A stretch of DNA of 64,000 bases from G032773895 sp965248935 (GCA_965248935.1 OZ252214.1:806001-870000), one strand, 5' to 3'; counted from the first letter of the stretch, positions 46,159 through 53,635 are shown. Notes: generated by a model not told the origin, from the letters alone. Made by a program: numbers and translations.

Positions 46159-46464
46159 GTGTACTCTAAGTTCTTTTTAGTCATACTGCTCGGGTATGTA
46201 ACCTTATCCCAAACGGTTCTTGCCGCAGATATAAACGCAGGCAAAAAAAAGGCCCAGCTCTGCGTAAACTGCCATGGTGCAGCAGGCATCTCGCAAAGTG
46301 CGATTTACCCTAATTTGGCCGGACAGAAAGCCTTATACCTTGAGAAACAACTGAAAGCCTTTAAAAGTGGCACCCGTAAAGATGCCATAATGCCAGCATT
46401 TGCGAAAATGCTGAGTAAAGACGACATTCACAATATTTCAGCCTACTTTGCCTCTCTGAAATAA
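46159..46464 (+). CDS. Class I cytochrome c (c553/c4-like), periplasmic
   Basis: A 101-residue precursor with signal peptide (cut after VLA, near residue 22), giving a mature protein of about 79 residues. It has one haem site, CVNCH (C35, C38, H39), and the distal ligand M78 in DAIMPAFAK, the size and spacing of small soluble cytochromes c that carry electrons to oxidases or peroxidases. It starts with GTG at 46159, GGGAG ten bases upstream. It could serve the di-haem peroxidase encoded at 10.5 kb, but there is no direct evidence. Confidence 0.92.
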   Translation: MYSKFFLVILLGYVTLSQTVLAADINAGKKKAQLCVNCHGAAGISQSAIYPNLAGQKALYLEKQLKAFKSGTRKDAIMPAFAKMLSKDDIHNISAYFASLK

Positions 46465-46522
46465 CAACTTGCATATCATATGATACATAATATATTATTA
46501 AAGTATCATGTTATCTTCTTGG

Positions 46523-46582
46523 TAATAGAGTTCTGACTAATAGAGTTCTGACTAATAGAGTTCTGACTAATAGAGTTCTGAT
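46523..46582. repeat. 15-bp tandem repeat upstream of the Xre/RES pair
   Basis: Four copies of TAATAGAGTTCTGAC (46523-46537, 46538-46552, 46553-46567, 46568-46582, the last ending in T), followed by a partial fifth (TAATAGA). It lies directly before the antitoxin ribosome binding site, where an operator would be expected. Confidence 0.9.
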
Positions 46583-46601
46583 TAATAGAATGGAGGAAGA
46601 A

Positions 46602-46967
46602 ATGACCGCATCTCTAGCAATATCAGACCAATCTTTAGTAAGCAAAAGTGTGCTTGGTGCCGCAGACGCCCTTGGCCTAAACCGTGAAGAACTGGCCAAC
46701 GCCATTGGCGTATCCGTACCAACCGTTGCTCGGATGAAAAACGGTGTCCCCATACCGAGCCACAAACCCTATGAACTCGCCTTACTCGTCATTCGGGTTT
46801 ATCGTGCCCTATTTGCCATAGTTGGAGGCGATGCCGCCTCGATGAAACACTGGATGTGTATGCCCAATTCCCACTTTGCCGAGAATGCCCCCAACAACCT
46901 AATCCAAAAAGTAGACGGGTTATCCCAACTTATTTGGTATTTGGACGCCATGAGAGGCAGAACCTAG
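46602..46967 (+). CDS. Xre/MbcA/ParS-family antitoxin of a RES toxin
   Basis: A 121-residue protein. The N-terminal half has a degenerate helix-turn-helix (AADALGLNREELANAIGVSVPTVARMKNG). The C-terminal half is the toxin-binding part (YELALLVIRVYRALFAIVGGDAASMKHWMCMPN ... PNNLIQKVDGLSQLIWYLD). The ATG at 46602 is used because GGAGGAAG lies just ahead; an ATG at 46590 contains that signal itself. In known RES-Xre systems the antitoxin represses its own promoter as a complex with the toxin. The four-fold 15-bp repeat just upstream would be a natural binding site, which is an inference. Confidence 0.9.
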   Translation: MTASLAISDQSLVSKSVLGAADALGLNREELANAIGVSVPTVARMKNGVPIPSHKPYELALLVIRVYRALFAIVGGDAASMKHWMCMPNSHFAENAPNNLIQKVDGLSQLIWYLDAMRGRT

Positions 46968-47012
46968 CCCTTGGAATTCACATTTTGAAACTTCACCTAT
47001 GGAACTTCACTT

Positions 47013-47741
47013 ATGGAACTAAAGAAACACCTTACCATGGGTATTGGCATGGTCTGGCGAGTGGTCGAAACCCAGGCAATTGCAGCAACAAGAGACATCA
47101 CCTCCTCGGCGGCTGAACAGCAGCGCCTAGAAGAACTACTGGAACAATCGAAACCTACAATACCTAACGAATACCAAGGGCTATCCTACCTCCTGATGAC
47201 ACCCTTTCGATATCCCCCCTTACCCTATGGTTCTCGCTTTGGCTCTACTTACGAGCGGGGCATATTCTATGCCTCCGTTGAACGCACAACCGCATTCGCC
47301 GAATCGGCAGTCTACCTGTGGTTATTTCAAAAAGGGCCCAAGGAACTGGGGCCACTGGAATGTATACGCGACCAACGAACCGCTTTTTCCGTTAAAGTAA
47401 GAAGCAACCAGTCCCTAGACCTATGCCAAAGCGCTTTTAAAGCAGACAGAGCAATAATCACTGCGCCAGATAGCTGGGAATACACCCAAAAGCTGGGCAG
47501 TGAAATCCGTAAACTAGGTGCCGAATATTTTTTGTACCCCTCCGCCCGTTTGGCAGAGGGAACTAATGCCGCCGTACTCAACCCAAAAGCTTTCTATACC
47601 AATGCACCGAGCGAACAGCAAACTTGGTCCTTAAGATTGAGCACACACTCCTGCTGGTTTGGGCGAGCAGGGGAAGAGAGTGTCGAATTTAGACAAAAAG
47701 ACTTTGAAAAAGAGGGGCGCTTACTGCACCCGAGTATGTAA
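47013..47741 (+). CDS. RES-domain toxin (NAD+-depleting family)
   Basis: A 242-residue protein with the RES fold related to ADP-ribosyltransferases. VWRVVE at the start gives the arginine. FRYPPLPYGSRFGSTYERGIFYASVERTTAFAES supplies the conserved R, Y and E residues of the family. The C-terminal part is longer than in small RES proteins. Characterised members (MbcT, RES of Photorhabdus and Pseudomonas) degrade NAD+ and stop growth. It lies 45 bases after its Xre-type antitoxin. The start at 47013 lies in a 14-bp duplication (ACTTCACCTATGGA / ACTTCACTTATGGA), and a start at the ATG eight codons later is possible. Confidence 0.9.
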   Translation: MELKKHLTMGIGMVWRVVETQAIAATRDITSSAAEQQRLEELLEQSKPTIPNEYQGLSYLLMTPFRYPPLPYGSRFGSTYERGIFYASVERTTAFAESAVYLWLFQKGPKELGPLECIRDQRTAFSVKVRSNQSLDLCQSAFKADRAIITAPDSWEYTQKLGSEIRKLGAEYFLYPSARLAEGTNAAVLNPKAFYTNAPSEQQTWSLRLSTHSCWFGRAGEESVEFRQKDFEKEGRLLHPSM

Positions 47742-47879
47742 GCCGCTGATACTCTTGGGTTTGTGAAGGCTTTCCCATTCATAAGCTTCCTAACCATAGA
47801 CGCCTTCTGTATGGTTATACCCCAGAAACCGTCCAACAAAGAACGGTATTTAACCCTTTAGGCACAAAAAGGAACGACC

Positions 47880-48437
47880 TTGAAGCACTTCCTGCTACTT
47901 AGCTTACTGTTATCCCTTGTCTCTACCGTCCAAGCAGACCCCGACAAAGGTTTCTATACCGGAGCCAGTGCCATGATGGCCAACATTGGCCTGAAAGATA
48001 CCTACGAAAAAGACGTTCAATTTAAAGTGGTTGAACTTATGCTGGGTTACAAATTTCACGACTTATTAGGGGTTGAAGGCCGTATAGGTCGCACCCTAAA
48101 TGGTGAAAATGTTGTCTTTGATGACCCAAATGACAGCAGCCGAGAAAACGTGGTATACGCACAAATTAATCACTTTGAATCCATTTATTATCGCGCAGAA
48201 TTAAAAAACGACATTGCCAAAATTTATACCCTATTAGGCACCGCCTATATGGAAGTGAATTCAGAATTTGAAGATGATACAGAAGAGAAAAATACCTCTA
48301 GTGGATTTTCTTACGGAGTGGGAGCAGGGTTACTGGTAGGGGATAGCTTCTATTTTAATATTGAAATGAAAAGCCTTATTCATACCGACCAAGACAACTT
48401 CGTTGGTTACAGTGCGAATATCACCCTTCACTTCTAA
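47880..48437 (+). CDS. Outer-membrane beta-barrel protein, OmpA/OmpW size
   Basis: A 185-residue protein starting at TTG 47880 with AAAAAGGAA seven bases ahead. The signal peptide (MKHFLLLSLLLSLVSTVQA, cut near residue 19) is followed by alternating amphipathic strands (GFYTGASAMMANIGL, VVELMLGYKFHDLLGVEGRIGR, ESIYYRAELKND, IYTLLGTAYMEV) and a terminal F (NITLHF). This is the C-terminal signature recognised by the BAM assembly machinery. The pattern fits an eight-stranded barrel of the OMP_b-brl group. Function unknown. Confidence 0.85.
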   Translation: MKHFLLLSLLLSLVSTVQADPDKGFYTGASAMMANIGLKDTYEKDVQFKVVELMLGYKFHDLLGVEGRIGRTLNGENVVFDDPNDSSRENVVYAQINHFESIYYRAELKNDIAKIYTLLGTAYMEVNSEFEDDTEEKNTSSGFSYGVGAGLLVGDSFYFNIEMKSLIHTDQDNFVGYSANITLHF

Positions 48438-48452
48438 CTTAAAAAGAGAAAC

Positions 48453-48911
48453 CTAACCTGTCCGCTCTTCAATATAGCTGTCGTAATCAGGAATAAACCG
48501 TTCATAGGCTTCACCTAACAATGGTGAAGAGATAATAAAATCCGCTGAACAAGGGTTACACGCCACCGGAATATTCCATACCGCCGCTATTCTGAGCAGC
48601 GCCTTCACATCTGGGTCGTGAGGCATAGGTTCAAATGGGTCCCAGAAAAATATCAGCAGATCAATCAACCCCTCGGATATCTTTGCCCCAATTTGCTGAT
48701 CCCCTCCAAGCGGTCCGCTAATAAACTTCTGAATCGACAGCCCCGTTTCTTTCTCCAGTAAAAAGCCCGTTGTGCCCGTGGCATAGAGATCATGCTGAGA
48801 GAGCTTACCCCTATGGGTATTGACCCAATCAACAAGCTCGGACTTTTTATGATCGTGAGCAACCAATGCTACCTGCTTTGAAACGCGAAGCTTCGCCAGC
48901 TTGTTTTTCAC
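48453..48911 (-). CDS. mgsA: Methylglyoxal synthase
   Basis: A 152-residue cytoplasmic enzyme converting dihydroxyacetone phosphate to methylglyoxal and phosphate, a glycolytic bypass under phosphate limitation. Marks are VALVAHDHKKSELVDWV, YATGTTGFLLEKETGL, the active-site stretch SGPLGGDQQIGAKISEGLIDLLIFFWDP, HDPDVKALLRIA and IPVACNPCSADFII. Length and all motifs are normal. It is transcribed away from the tRNA-Arg gene and has no operon partner. Confidence 0.97.
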   Translation of the reverse strand: MKNKLAKLRVSKQVALVAHDHKKSELVDWVNTHRGKLSQHDLYATGTTGFLLEKETGLSIQKFISGPLGGDQQIGAKISEGLIDLLIFFWDPFEPMPHDPDVKALLRIAAVWNIPVACNPCSADFIISSPLLGEAYERFIPDYDSYIEERTG

Positions 48912-48947
48912 TGAAACCTCCAGAAAGGTGAAACGAAAAGTGAGATT

Positions 48948-49014
48948 AAAAAGTAGGGCCTGCCAAAAAAGTAGGGCCTGCCAACAATAAATCGCATACT
49001 GCTAGCAGGCCCTA
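48948..49014. repeat. Repeats sharing the CTAG/GGCCTG signature
   Basis: AAAAAGTAGGGCCTGCC occurs twice in tandem (48948-48964 and 48966-48982). TAGGGCCTGC (48972-48981) pairs with GCAGGCCCTA (49005-49014) as an inverted repeat. The GGGCCTG word and CCCTAG end recall the termini of the MITE-like element at 23.8 kb, so this may be a minimal relative. Confidence 0.6.
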
Positions 49015-49068
49015 GCATAACTTGTAGAGAAGCCTAAAAAAAGTATTGGGCCAGAGCGCTTTATTTTC

Positions 49069-49097
49069 TTGACTCCAACAGCACAAGTTAATACCAT
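49069..49097 (+). promoter_or_regulatory. Promoter of the tRNA-Arg gene
   Basis: TTGACT (49069-49074), 17-base spacer, TACCAT (49092-49097), then a GC-rich ACGCGCCCTC discriminator as often found before stable RNA genes. The tRNA begins 21 bases later. Confidence 0.65.
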
Positions 49098-49117
49098 ACG
49101 CGCCCTCTGAAACACAC

Positions 49118-49194
49118 GCACTCGTAGCTCAGCTGGATAGAGTACTCGGCTACGAACCGAGCGGTCACAGGTTCGAATCCTGTCGAGTGCGCCA
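49118..49194 (+). tRNA. tRNA-Arg(ACG)
   Basis: A 77-base cloverleaf with encoded CCA end. The acceptor stem GCACTCG pairs with CGAGTGC. The anticodon stem CTCGG/CCGAG encloses loop CTACGAA with anticodon ACG at 49152-49154, expected to be edited to ICG and to read CGU, CGC and CGA. The T arm is ACAGG-TTCGAAT-CCTGT. It is intact and functional by structure. Its 3' half (from 49150) is repeated at 51286 and, with a changed T-stem, at 58275, marking it as an integration site. Confidence 0.97.
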
Positions 49195-49345
49195 TTTCAA
49201 ACATCAAAGCCTCAACCTCGGTTGAGGCTTTTTTGTACCTGCGATTAAGGTTCGACTAATTGCCAGGAGCAATTAGAACCACGTAAGCGCCCGAAGGGAG
49301 CTGTGCATGGATGCACAGCAGTGAATCCTTCCGAGTGCGCCATAC
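49149..49345 (+). repeat. tRNA-Arg-derived direct repeat, copy 1 (attachment region)
   Basis: This contains the tRNA 3' half, the terminator, a hairpin (CTAATTGCCAGGAGCAATTAG), a second hairpin (GCTGTGCATGGATGCACAGC), and a 20-base fragment (49323-49342) of another tRNA-Arg 3' end with CCTTC in place of CCTGT. Almost the same 197 bases recur at 51285-51485 with a 4-base insertion and few substitutions. The interval between copies (about 1.9 kb) is a cargo module. Confidence 0.9.
49209..49234 (+). terminator. Terminator of tRNA-Arg
   Basis: GCCTCAACC (49209-49217) pairs with GGTTGAGGC (49220-49228) with a 2-base apex, followed by six T. The same structure is repeated in copy 2 near 51345. Confidence 0.95.
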
Positions 49346-49714
49346 GATAAAAACCCGCCTTATCTTGCGTACCCCCTAAAGGGGGCGTTCATTTCACCTT
49401 CGCTATTCGCTCATCCCGCCATAAAAAGCATGGCGGGACTAAAGGGCTTTCAATCTCTTACGTCTGCCGCGTTCCACTTGTCTTTCACGGAAACGCTAAA
49501 GCGCACTTTAAAACATTTATGCCCTACCCCACTCGCGCCCACAAGGGTAAATAAACGACCACAAAAACTTTTCCTCTGACTGCAAAAAGACGCAGCCATT
49601 CACCGCGAAACAAAACTTTTTCCGTTCGCCCTTGCAGTTGCTACCCCCCACGCTTCGCCAGCGTTGCAGAGGTTGATGATTTTTAAAATCATAAACCCGA
49701 GAGGAGAAAACCCA
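49346..49714. other. Left flank of the first cargo module
   Basis: About 370 bases without a gene. Two stem-loops are visible: CCCCCTAAAGGGGG near 49371-49384, and CCCGCCAT (49415-49422) with ATGGCGGG (49430-49437). GAGGAG at about 49701-49706 is the ribosome binding site for the J-domain gene. Confidence 0.55.
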
Positions 49715-50233
49715 ATGAATATCAAAGACGCTGCAAAGATTTTGAATTTAACAGGAGAGATTACGCCCAAAGATACAAAAGCTGCGTTTCGCAAAGCCGC
49801 GATGCAGTACCACCCAGACCGGAATCCAGCAGGCGCAGAAATGATGGAAATTATTAATGCTGCTTATGATGCCTTGAGAGAATACACCGGAGAAACTCCA
49901 ACTAATGACAATCAAAATACCGAGGGCGAAACGGCAGAAAATTATTCTAACGCCGTAAATGAAGCCTTTAACAAAATCATAAATCTGGATGGTTTAGACA
50001 TAGAAATTTGCGGCTCTTGGGTGTGGGTATCAGGTGAAACACGCATACATAAAGAGATTTTAACCGCCACGGCACACAGCATCGTTACTATGTCTATAGT
50101 CGTGAAAATGGCATTTTTAACAATGGGGAATTATCTATTAGTTCTTATTAGTGGTTTGCACTGTGATTTAAAACTATCTGGTTTGTCCGTTGATACAGCT
50201 ATAAAGATAATGGCGCTTTTGCAGAATAATTAA
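49715..50233 (+). CDS. J-domain protein
   Basis: A 172-residue protein starting MNIKDAAKILNL at ATG 49715 (GAGGAG ahead). Residues 1-55 form a J domain with the HPD tripeptide (AAMQYHPDRNP), which stimulates Hsp70/DnaK ATPase. After an acidic linker comes LDIEICGSWVWVSGETRIHKEIL, a segment found at the C-terminus of J-domain proteins carried on mobile elements. There it normally continues with a tryptophan-rich AGFxWxPKKxxW motif. Here the continuation (TATAHSIVTMSIVVKMAF...) is unrelated and hydrophobic, so the C-terminus appears replaced. This is a cargo gene of the first tRNA-bounded module. Confidence 0.8.
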   Translation: MNIKDAAKILNLTGEITPKDTKAAFRKAAMQYHPDRNPAGAEMMEIINAAYDALREYTGETPTNDNQNTEGETAENYSNAVNEAFNKIINLDGLDIEICGSWVWVSGETRIHKEILTATAHSIVTMSIVVKMAFLTMGNYLLVLISGLHCDLKLSGLSVDTAIKIMALLQNN

Positions 50234-50293
50234 TAGTGTGGCGCGTAAATGCGTGGCACTCTTTTCAGGCCACGCCCTACGCAACACTTGCCC

Positions 50294-50346
50294 AGCTTCG
50301 CTGCCCCACCCGTTTTAAACGGGTTGCCCCTGAAATACAGGGGCAA
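50294..50346. repeat. Double stem-loop element, copy A
   Basis: CAGCTTCGCTGCC is followed by hairpin ACCCGTTTTAAACGGGT (50308-50324) and hairpin GCCCCTGAAATACAGGGGC (about 50326-50344). A closely related arrangement occurs at 60361-60405. Here it sits between convergent genes and might end transcription of both. Confidence 0.55.
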
Positions 50347-50353
50347 TGTTTTG

Positions 50354-50560
50354 TTAAAGCCATATCTTTAACTTACTACGCAGTTGTGAAATCGGTTTGA
50401 ACTTATTTAGCTCATAATCAGATAGCAAAGGCGCATCTTTATCATTTAAGGCTGCTTGTTGTATATCTCTGTCTGTCTGCTTTTCTACACGCTTCCAGTC
50501 GGTTTTACCGTGTTTCTGTTTTTGCAGGTTGTCTATATCATTGCGGGTAAATTTAGCCAT
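50354..50560 (-). CDS. Second BrnA-like antitoxin, module 1
   Basis: A 68-residue protein (MAKFTRNDIDNLQKQKHGKTDWKRVEKQ...). The pattern TDWKRVEKQTDRDIQQAALNDKDAPLLSDYELNKFKP follows the BrnA-type plan, in which (S/T)D-x-x-R/V-x-x-(M/L)T-(E/D)-x-x-(I/L)-x-x-A-A-x-(S/N)D-x-D is conserved. It starts in a one-base overlap (TAATG) with the stop of the preceding BrnA-like gene, so BrnT and two antitoxin-like genes form one operon. Whether it neutralises BrnT, regulates the operon, or serves a different toxin is unknown. Confidence 0.75.
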   Translation of the reverse strand: MAKFTRNDIDNLQKQKHGKTDWKRVEKQTDRDIQQAALNDKDAPLLSDYELNKFKPISQLRSKLKIWL

Positions 50561-50769
50561 TATTTTTTAAACCTCTCGAAAAATTCTTTATTTGGGCGTT
50601 TGAATTTTTTAAGTTCTTCGTCAGTAGGCCAAGCACTATCAGGGTCAGACTTTGCAGCCTTTTCTAACTCTTCTTCTGTCATTTCTTCAAGGCGCTTTAA
50701 GTCACTTTTACCTTTTCCTTGTTCTTTGAGTTTTTCAATTTCCTCAAGAGTATATTCTTTCTTAGTCAT
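50560..50769 (-). CDS. BrnA-like antitoxin, module 1
   Basis: A 69-residue, highly charged protein (MTKKEYTLEEIEKLKEQGKGKSDLKRLEEM...). KSDLKRLEEMTEEELEKAAKSDPDSAWPTDEELKKFK matches the N-terminal part of BrnA antitoxins; the ribbon-helix-helix end is short. AGGTGAG precedes the ATG, eight bases after the BrnT stop. Known BrnA binds BrnT and represses the shared promoter. Confidence 0.8.
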   Translation of the reverse strand: MTKKEYTLEEIEKLKEQGKGKSDLKRLEEMTEEELEKAAKSDPDSAWPTDEELKKFKRPNKEFFERFKK

Positions 50770-50777
50770 AATCTCAC

Positions 50778-51056
50778 CTATGCGTTTTGTTGATACAAAC
50801 GCTTTTCCCGTTTGTTTGCCTTACGAGCTGATATAATTCTTATTATATCGCCATCTCTCTCTGTAAACACTACAAAAACGATACCCAAAGGGTCTGTCGT
50901 TCCTATAATCTGGTAACGATCTTCTCCATAATCGTGGCGAGTATCTTCCATCACTATGGCGCTTGTGTCTTTAAAAACTGTGGAAGCCTGTAGAAAGTCT
51001 ATGCCGTGTTTGATTACGTTTGTCTGGTTTTTACTGTCATCCCACTGAAATTGCAT
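50778..51056 (-). CDS. BrnT-family ribonuclease toxin, module 1
   Basis: A 92-residue RelE-fold toxin. MQFQWDDSKNQTNVIKHGIDFLQASTVF is the family start (W-D-x-x-K-x-x-x-N-x-x-K-H-G-I-x-F). Then come RYQIIGTTDPLGIVFVVFTERDGDIIRIISARKANKREKRLY, with the catalytic-region residues R, E and the ISARKA motif. Family members cleave RNA and stop translation. It is the first gene of a three-gene minus-strand operon with two BrnA-like genes. The start has TAGGAA just ahead. No lesion is seen. Confidence 0.92.
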   Translation of the reverse strand: MQFQWDDSKNQTNVIKHGIDFLQASTVFKDTSAIVMEDTRHDYGEDRYQIIGTTDPLGIVFVVFTERDGDIIRIISARKANKREKRLYQQNA

Positions 51057-51284
51057 ATTTCCTATACTCTTGACTTAATTTATATATCACAGATTAAATA
51101 AAAAAACGCTAGTAATAAATAGTCCTATATAGATAGGAGGGAGAAAATTAGAGATAGAAGCAGAATAAGCCTTTCCTACATTTTTCCTACAACAGTACGA
51201 CTTTGTACTACCTTATACGACAAAATGAGCAATGAACACCGCCAATAAGGTTAATAAAATCAATAAGTTAAGTTTCTCTGTATA

Positions 51285-51485
51285 GCTACGAACCGAGCGG
51301 TCACAGGTTCGAATCCTGTCGAGTGCGCCATATCAAACATCAAAGCCTCAACCTCGGTTGAGGCTTTTTTGTACCTGCGATTAATTAAGGTTCGACTAAT
51401 TGCCAGGAGCAATTAGAACCACGTAAGCGCCCGAAGGGGGCTGTGCATGGATGCACAGCAGTGAATCCTTCCGAGTGCGCCATAC
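51285..51485 (+). repeat. tRNA-Arg-derived direct repeat, copy 2 (attachment region)
   Basis: This repeats 49149-49345 with a 4-base insertion (ATTA) and a few substitutions: first the 45-base tRNA 3' half (51286-51330), then the terminator, two hairpins, and the second-type tRNA fragment (51463-51482). There is no tRNA 5' half, so it is not a tRNA gene. It marks the boundary between cargo modules 1 and 2. Confidence 0.9.
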
Positions 51486-51678
51486 ATATCAAGGGCTGGC
51501 GGGATACACGTCCCGCTGACTTTTGAAAAATCCATAAATAGCTTACCGAGTAGAGGCCATTGGCTTTGGTTTTCTGTTGTAGACTACCTCCATTAAATAA
51601 TGCTGTAAAAGATTATTATGTATCCAAAGGGTTTGATTACATAGTTAAGCAGGATGCTTGTGTAAGGCGGGTATAGTT

Positions 51679-51888
51679 ATGAGTAATATTGAAGATATAC
51701 GAAATAAGCAAAAGGAAAAGCTGGAAGGCAAGTCTCCACGAGAGAAGGCGTTGGCGGCAGCAAAAAGGGCTGCTGAAGAAATGCGCTCAACCGGTCACAT
51801 AAAAGAGCCCGATCAATTGGCTTCGGGTAAGTCGGATGAAAACGGAAGTATGGTATGGGATGATGATCCAAGCGATGGTGGTGACTAA
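51679..51888 (+). CDS. Small charged protein of unknown function
   Basis: A 69-residue protein starting MSNIEDIRNKQKEKLEGKSP (ATG 51679, AAGGCGGG ahead), with an alanine/lysine helix (REKALAAAKRAAEEMRSTG) and an acidic tail (WDDDPSDGGD). No family recognised. It is the first gene after attachment repeat 2 and the only plus-strand gene ahead of the second BrnT operon. Confidence 0.55.
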   Translation: MSNIEDIRNKQKEKLEGKSPREKALAAAKRAAEEMRSTGHIKEPDQLASGKSDENGSMVWDDDPSDGGD

Positions 51889-52032
51889 GAGCCACTTGGG
51901 GCCAGCCCCAAACCCCGAGGTATTTACACAACGGTAATGGTTTAGGGCTATTACTTCAATAAGATCTGCTCTAAGCTTTTCCTCACTTTTAGTGGATCTC
52001 TCAGATCCATAGTTTCGAGGGAATGCCTTTCT

Positions 52033-52227
52033 TTAAAGGCCCAGCTTATGTTTCAGGAATTTAATAGGCTTCATTTGCGTGATTTCATGTTCCTTGAGCG
52101 GTTTTGCATCAAGGTCAGACATTGCAGCTTTTCTAATATCTTGATCTGTTAAAGATTCAACTTTTTTCCAATCAGTTGACCCTTGCGCGTTTTTTGCTTG
52201 TTGAACGCTGTAGGTTGTTTTACTCAT
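52033..52227 (-). CDS. Second BrnA-like antitoxin, module 2
   Basis: A 64-residue protein (MSKTTYSVQQAKNAQGSTDWKKVESL...). STDWKKVESLTDQDIRKAAMSDLDAKPLKEHEITQMKP follows the same plan as the second BrnA-like gene of module 1, including TDWKxVE and the closing MKP/FKP. The start lies in an 8-base overlap with the end of the previous gene (ATGAGTAA). The C-terminal KPIKFLKHKLGL is basic and parallels LRSKLKIWL of the module 1 protein. Confidence 0.75.
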   Translation of the reverse strand: MSKTTYSVQQAKNAQGSTDWKKVESLTDQDIRKAAMSDLDAKPLKEHEITQMKPIKFLKHKLGL

Positions 52228-52450
52228 TTTTTCCGTCCTGTTTGGGCTGCTTTTTCTCATGGGCATACACATCGTTACCCCGTGGAACCGCTGGCTTGAA
52301 GCCTTTGGCTTGCTCTTCAGTTAGTGGTTGAGCGTCTGGGTCAGACAGTGCGGCTTCGTGTAACTCTTCTTCCGTCATCTTATCTAAACGTTCAGTGTCG
52401 CTAAAAACACCTTTTAAATTTTTTGCCTCTTCGGCAGTAAATTTAGCCAT
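52220..52450 (-). CDS. BrnA-like antitoxin, module 2
   Basis: A 76-residue protein (MAKFTAEEAKNLKGVFSDTERLDKM...). SDTERLDKMTEEELHEAALSDPDAQPLTEEQAKGFKPAVPRG matches the BrnA plan, including MTEEELxxAAxSDPDAxPLTxEE. The start at 52450 follows TAGGAGAG, 13 bases after the BrnT stop. It is translationally coupled to the next antitoxin-like gene. A lysine-rich tail (HEKKQPKQDGKNE) replaces the ribbon-helix-helix end. Confidence 0.8.
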   Translation of the reverse strand: MAKFTAEEAKNLKGVFSDTERLDKMTEEELHEAALSDPDAQPLTEEQAKGFKPAVPRGNDVYAHEKKQPKQDGKNE

Positions 52451-52463
52451 AATGCCATCTCTC

Positions 52464-52739
52464 CTAAAAGTAGCCCTTCTCATAGGCTCTTTGTTCTGGT
52501 TTCTCAGCTTTACGGGCTGAAATTACTTTGATGGTGTCTTCTACCAGTTCAGTATAAACCACCAATAAAAGCCCTACCTTTGATTTACCACATATATGCA
52601 TACGGACTTCGTTATGGTGGTTATAGTCCTCTCTAACGACTGCATGGTCATCAAAAAAGACGGCTAACGCATCCTTGAAGTCAATACTATGTTTCGATCT
52701 ATTGATAGAGTTCTTACTATCCTCCCAATCAAACTGCAT
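52464..52739 (-). CDS. BrnT-family ribonuclease toxin, module 2
   Basis: A 91-residue toxin starting MQFDWEDSKNSINRSKHSIDFKDALAVF (ATG 52739; an extension upstream to 52778 is not conserved). It has EVRMHICGKSKVGLLLVVYTELVEDTIKVISARKAEKPEQRAYEKGYF, again with the ISARKA motif. It is clearly paralogous to the module 1 BrnT but divergent, so the two toxin modules are not recent copies even though their flanking attachment repeats are nearly identical. Confidence 0.92.
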   Translation of the reverse strand: MQFDWEDSKNSINRSKHSIDFKDALAVFFDDHAVVREDYNHHNEVRMHICGKSKVGLLLVVYTELVEDTIKVISARKAEKPEQRAYEKGYF

Positions 52740-53635
52740 CTGAAAGTTCCCTTTGCGTGAAAAAACAAATTTTATCAATTAGGAGGGATAGGGTCTGTGG
52801 GCTAAGTATCAATACTTGATTGCCGGAATAGATTATCTTTATATTCGAGAGCTTTAGTTTGAGGCTTCCCCCCCTCCTTCTCATATTACTAAAACAAGCC
52901 GTCATGGCAACGGGGTCGCTGTGGATCTTGAGTAAAACTTTCTGAGTGCACTGTATGGATAAGCTTGGGTTGCAGTAACCTTGTCGGGGAAGGTCGAGGT
53001 GCAAGACAGTTGATGGGTTTTTATACGTATAGTGTATCGGCCTATTAACAGGTACTTATCCCAGTCATCAGCAGCACGACGTAGTAGCTTTTATTTTCAC
53101 GGTAAATACGGCAGGTTCCATCTTCCCCCTCCTTTCTATTTTTTCTGCGGGTAAGTATGTAAATAGAACTTGATATCAGGTAGACGTGCTTGGCGCGTCA
53201 TAAAGTTTTTTTCTTATGTCGGTTAAATAAAAATCTCTAACGTATTAAAAAAGGTCTATATTTTCTAAAAGTATTTGATTACCTGTTTTCGTCATGACGT
53301 AGGTGTTGGCTAAAAACTAAATCATTAGTAGAGAGCGACCTATTACGAATGTTAATAAAAAGCTTTTGATCTGATGGTGAAAAAACAATGTGGGAAAGGT
53401 CTCTTTCTGTCTGCTCCACTAATAGTAGATACGATTGACCGGAAGGCTGAGCCTTGATGTTGATAGGTTTTAGCTTTATCTGATGTATGAGAGTTGCTAG
53501 TTAGTGCCCGTCCATAAACGATAAAAGCACTGAAAAACAAGGAGAAAATTTACGGCAAAGTATAAAAAAAGCCCGCGAGCTTAGTATAATTGTTTTCGAC
53601 GAAGAAAATAATCATCCAAACCGAGGGCTTTTACT
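52740..53635. other. Gene-poor stretch before the ISNCY element
   Basis: Almost 900 bases with no supported gene. The frames are short and lack family resemblance. The left end of the insertion element should lie near 53560-53590 (after a run of A and AGCCCGCGAGCTTAG), but I could not pair it with a right-end inverted repeat. Confidence 0.5.

Noticed and set aside
32149..46582. Possible CRISPR arrays suggested by short repeats at 32149, 44684, 45904 and 46523
   Set aside because: Units are directly adjacent without spacers, the unit length is 15-20 bases, and no cas genes are present.
51285..51330. Second and third tRNA-Arg genes at 51285 and 58275
   Set aside because: Only the 3' half is present; there is no acceptor 5' strand or D arm, so they are attachment remnants.
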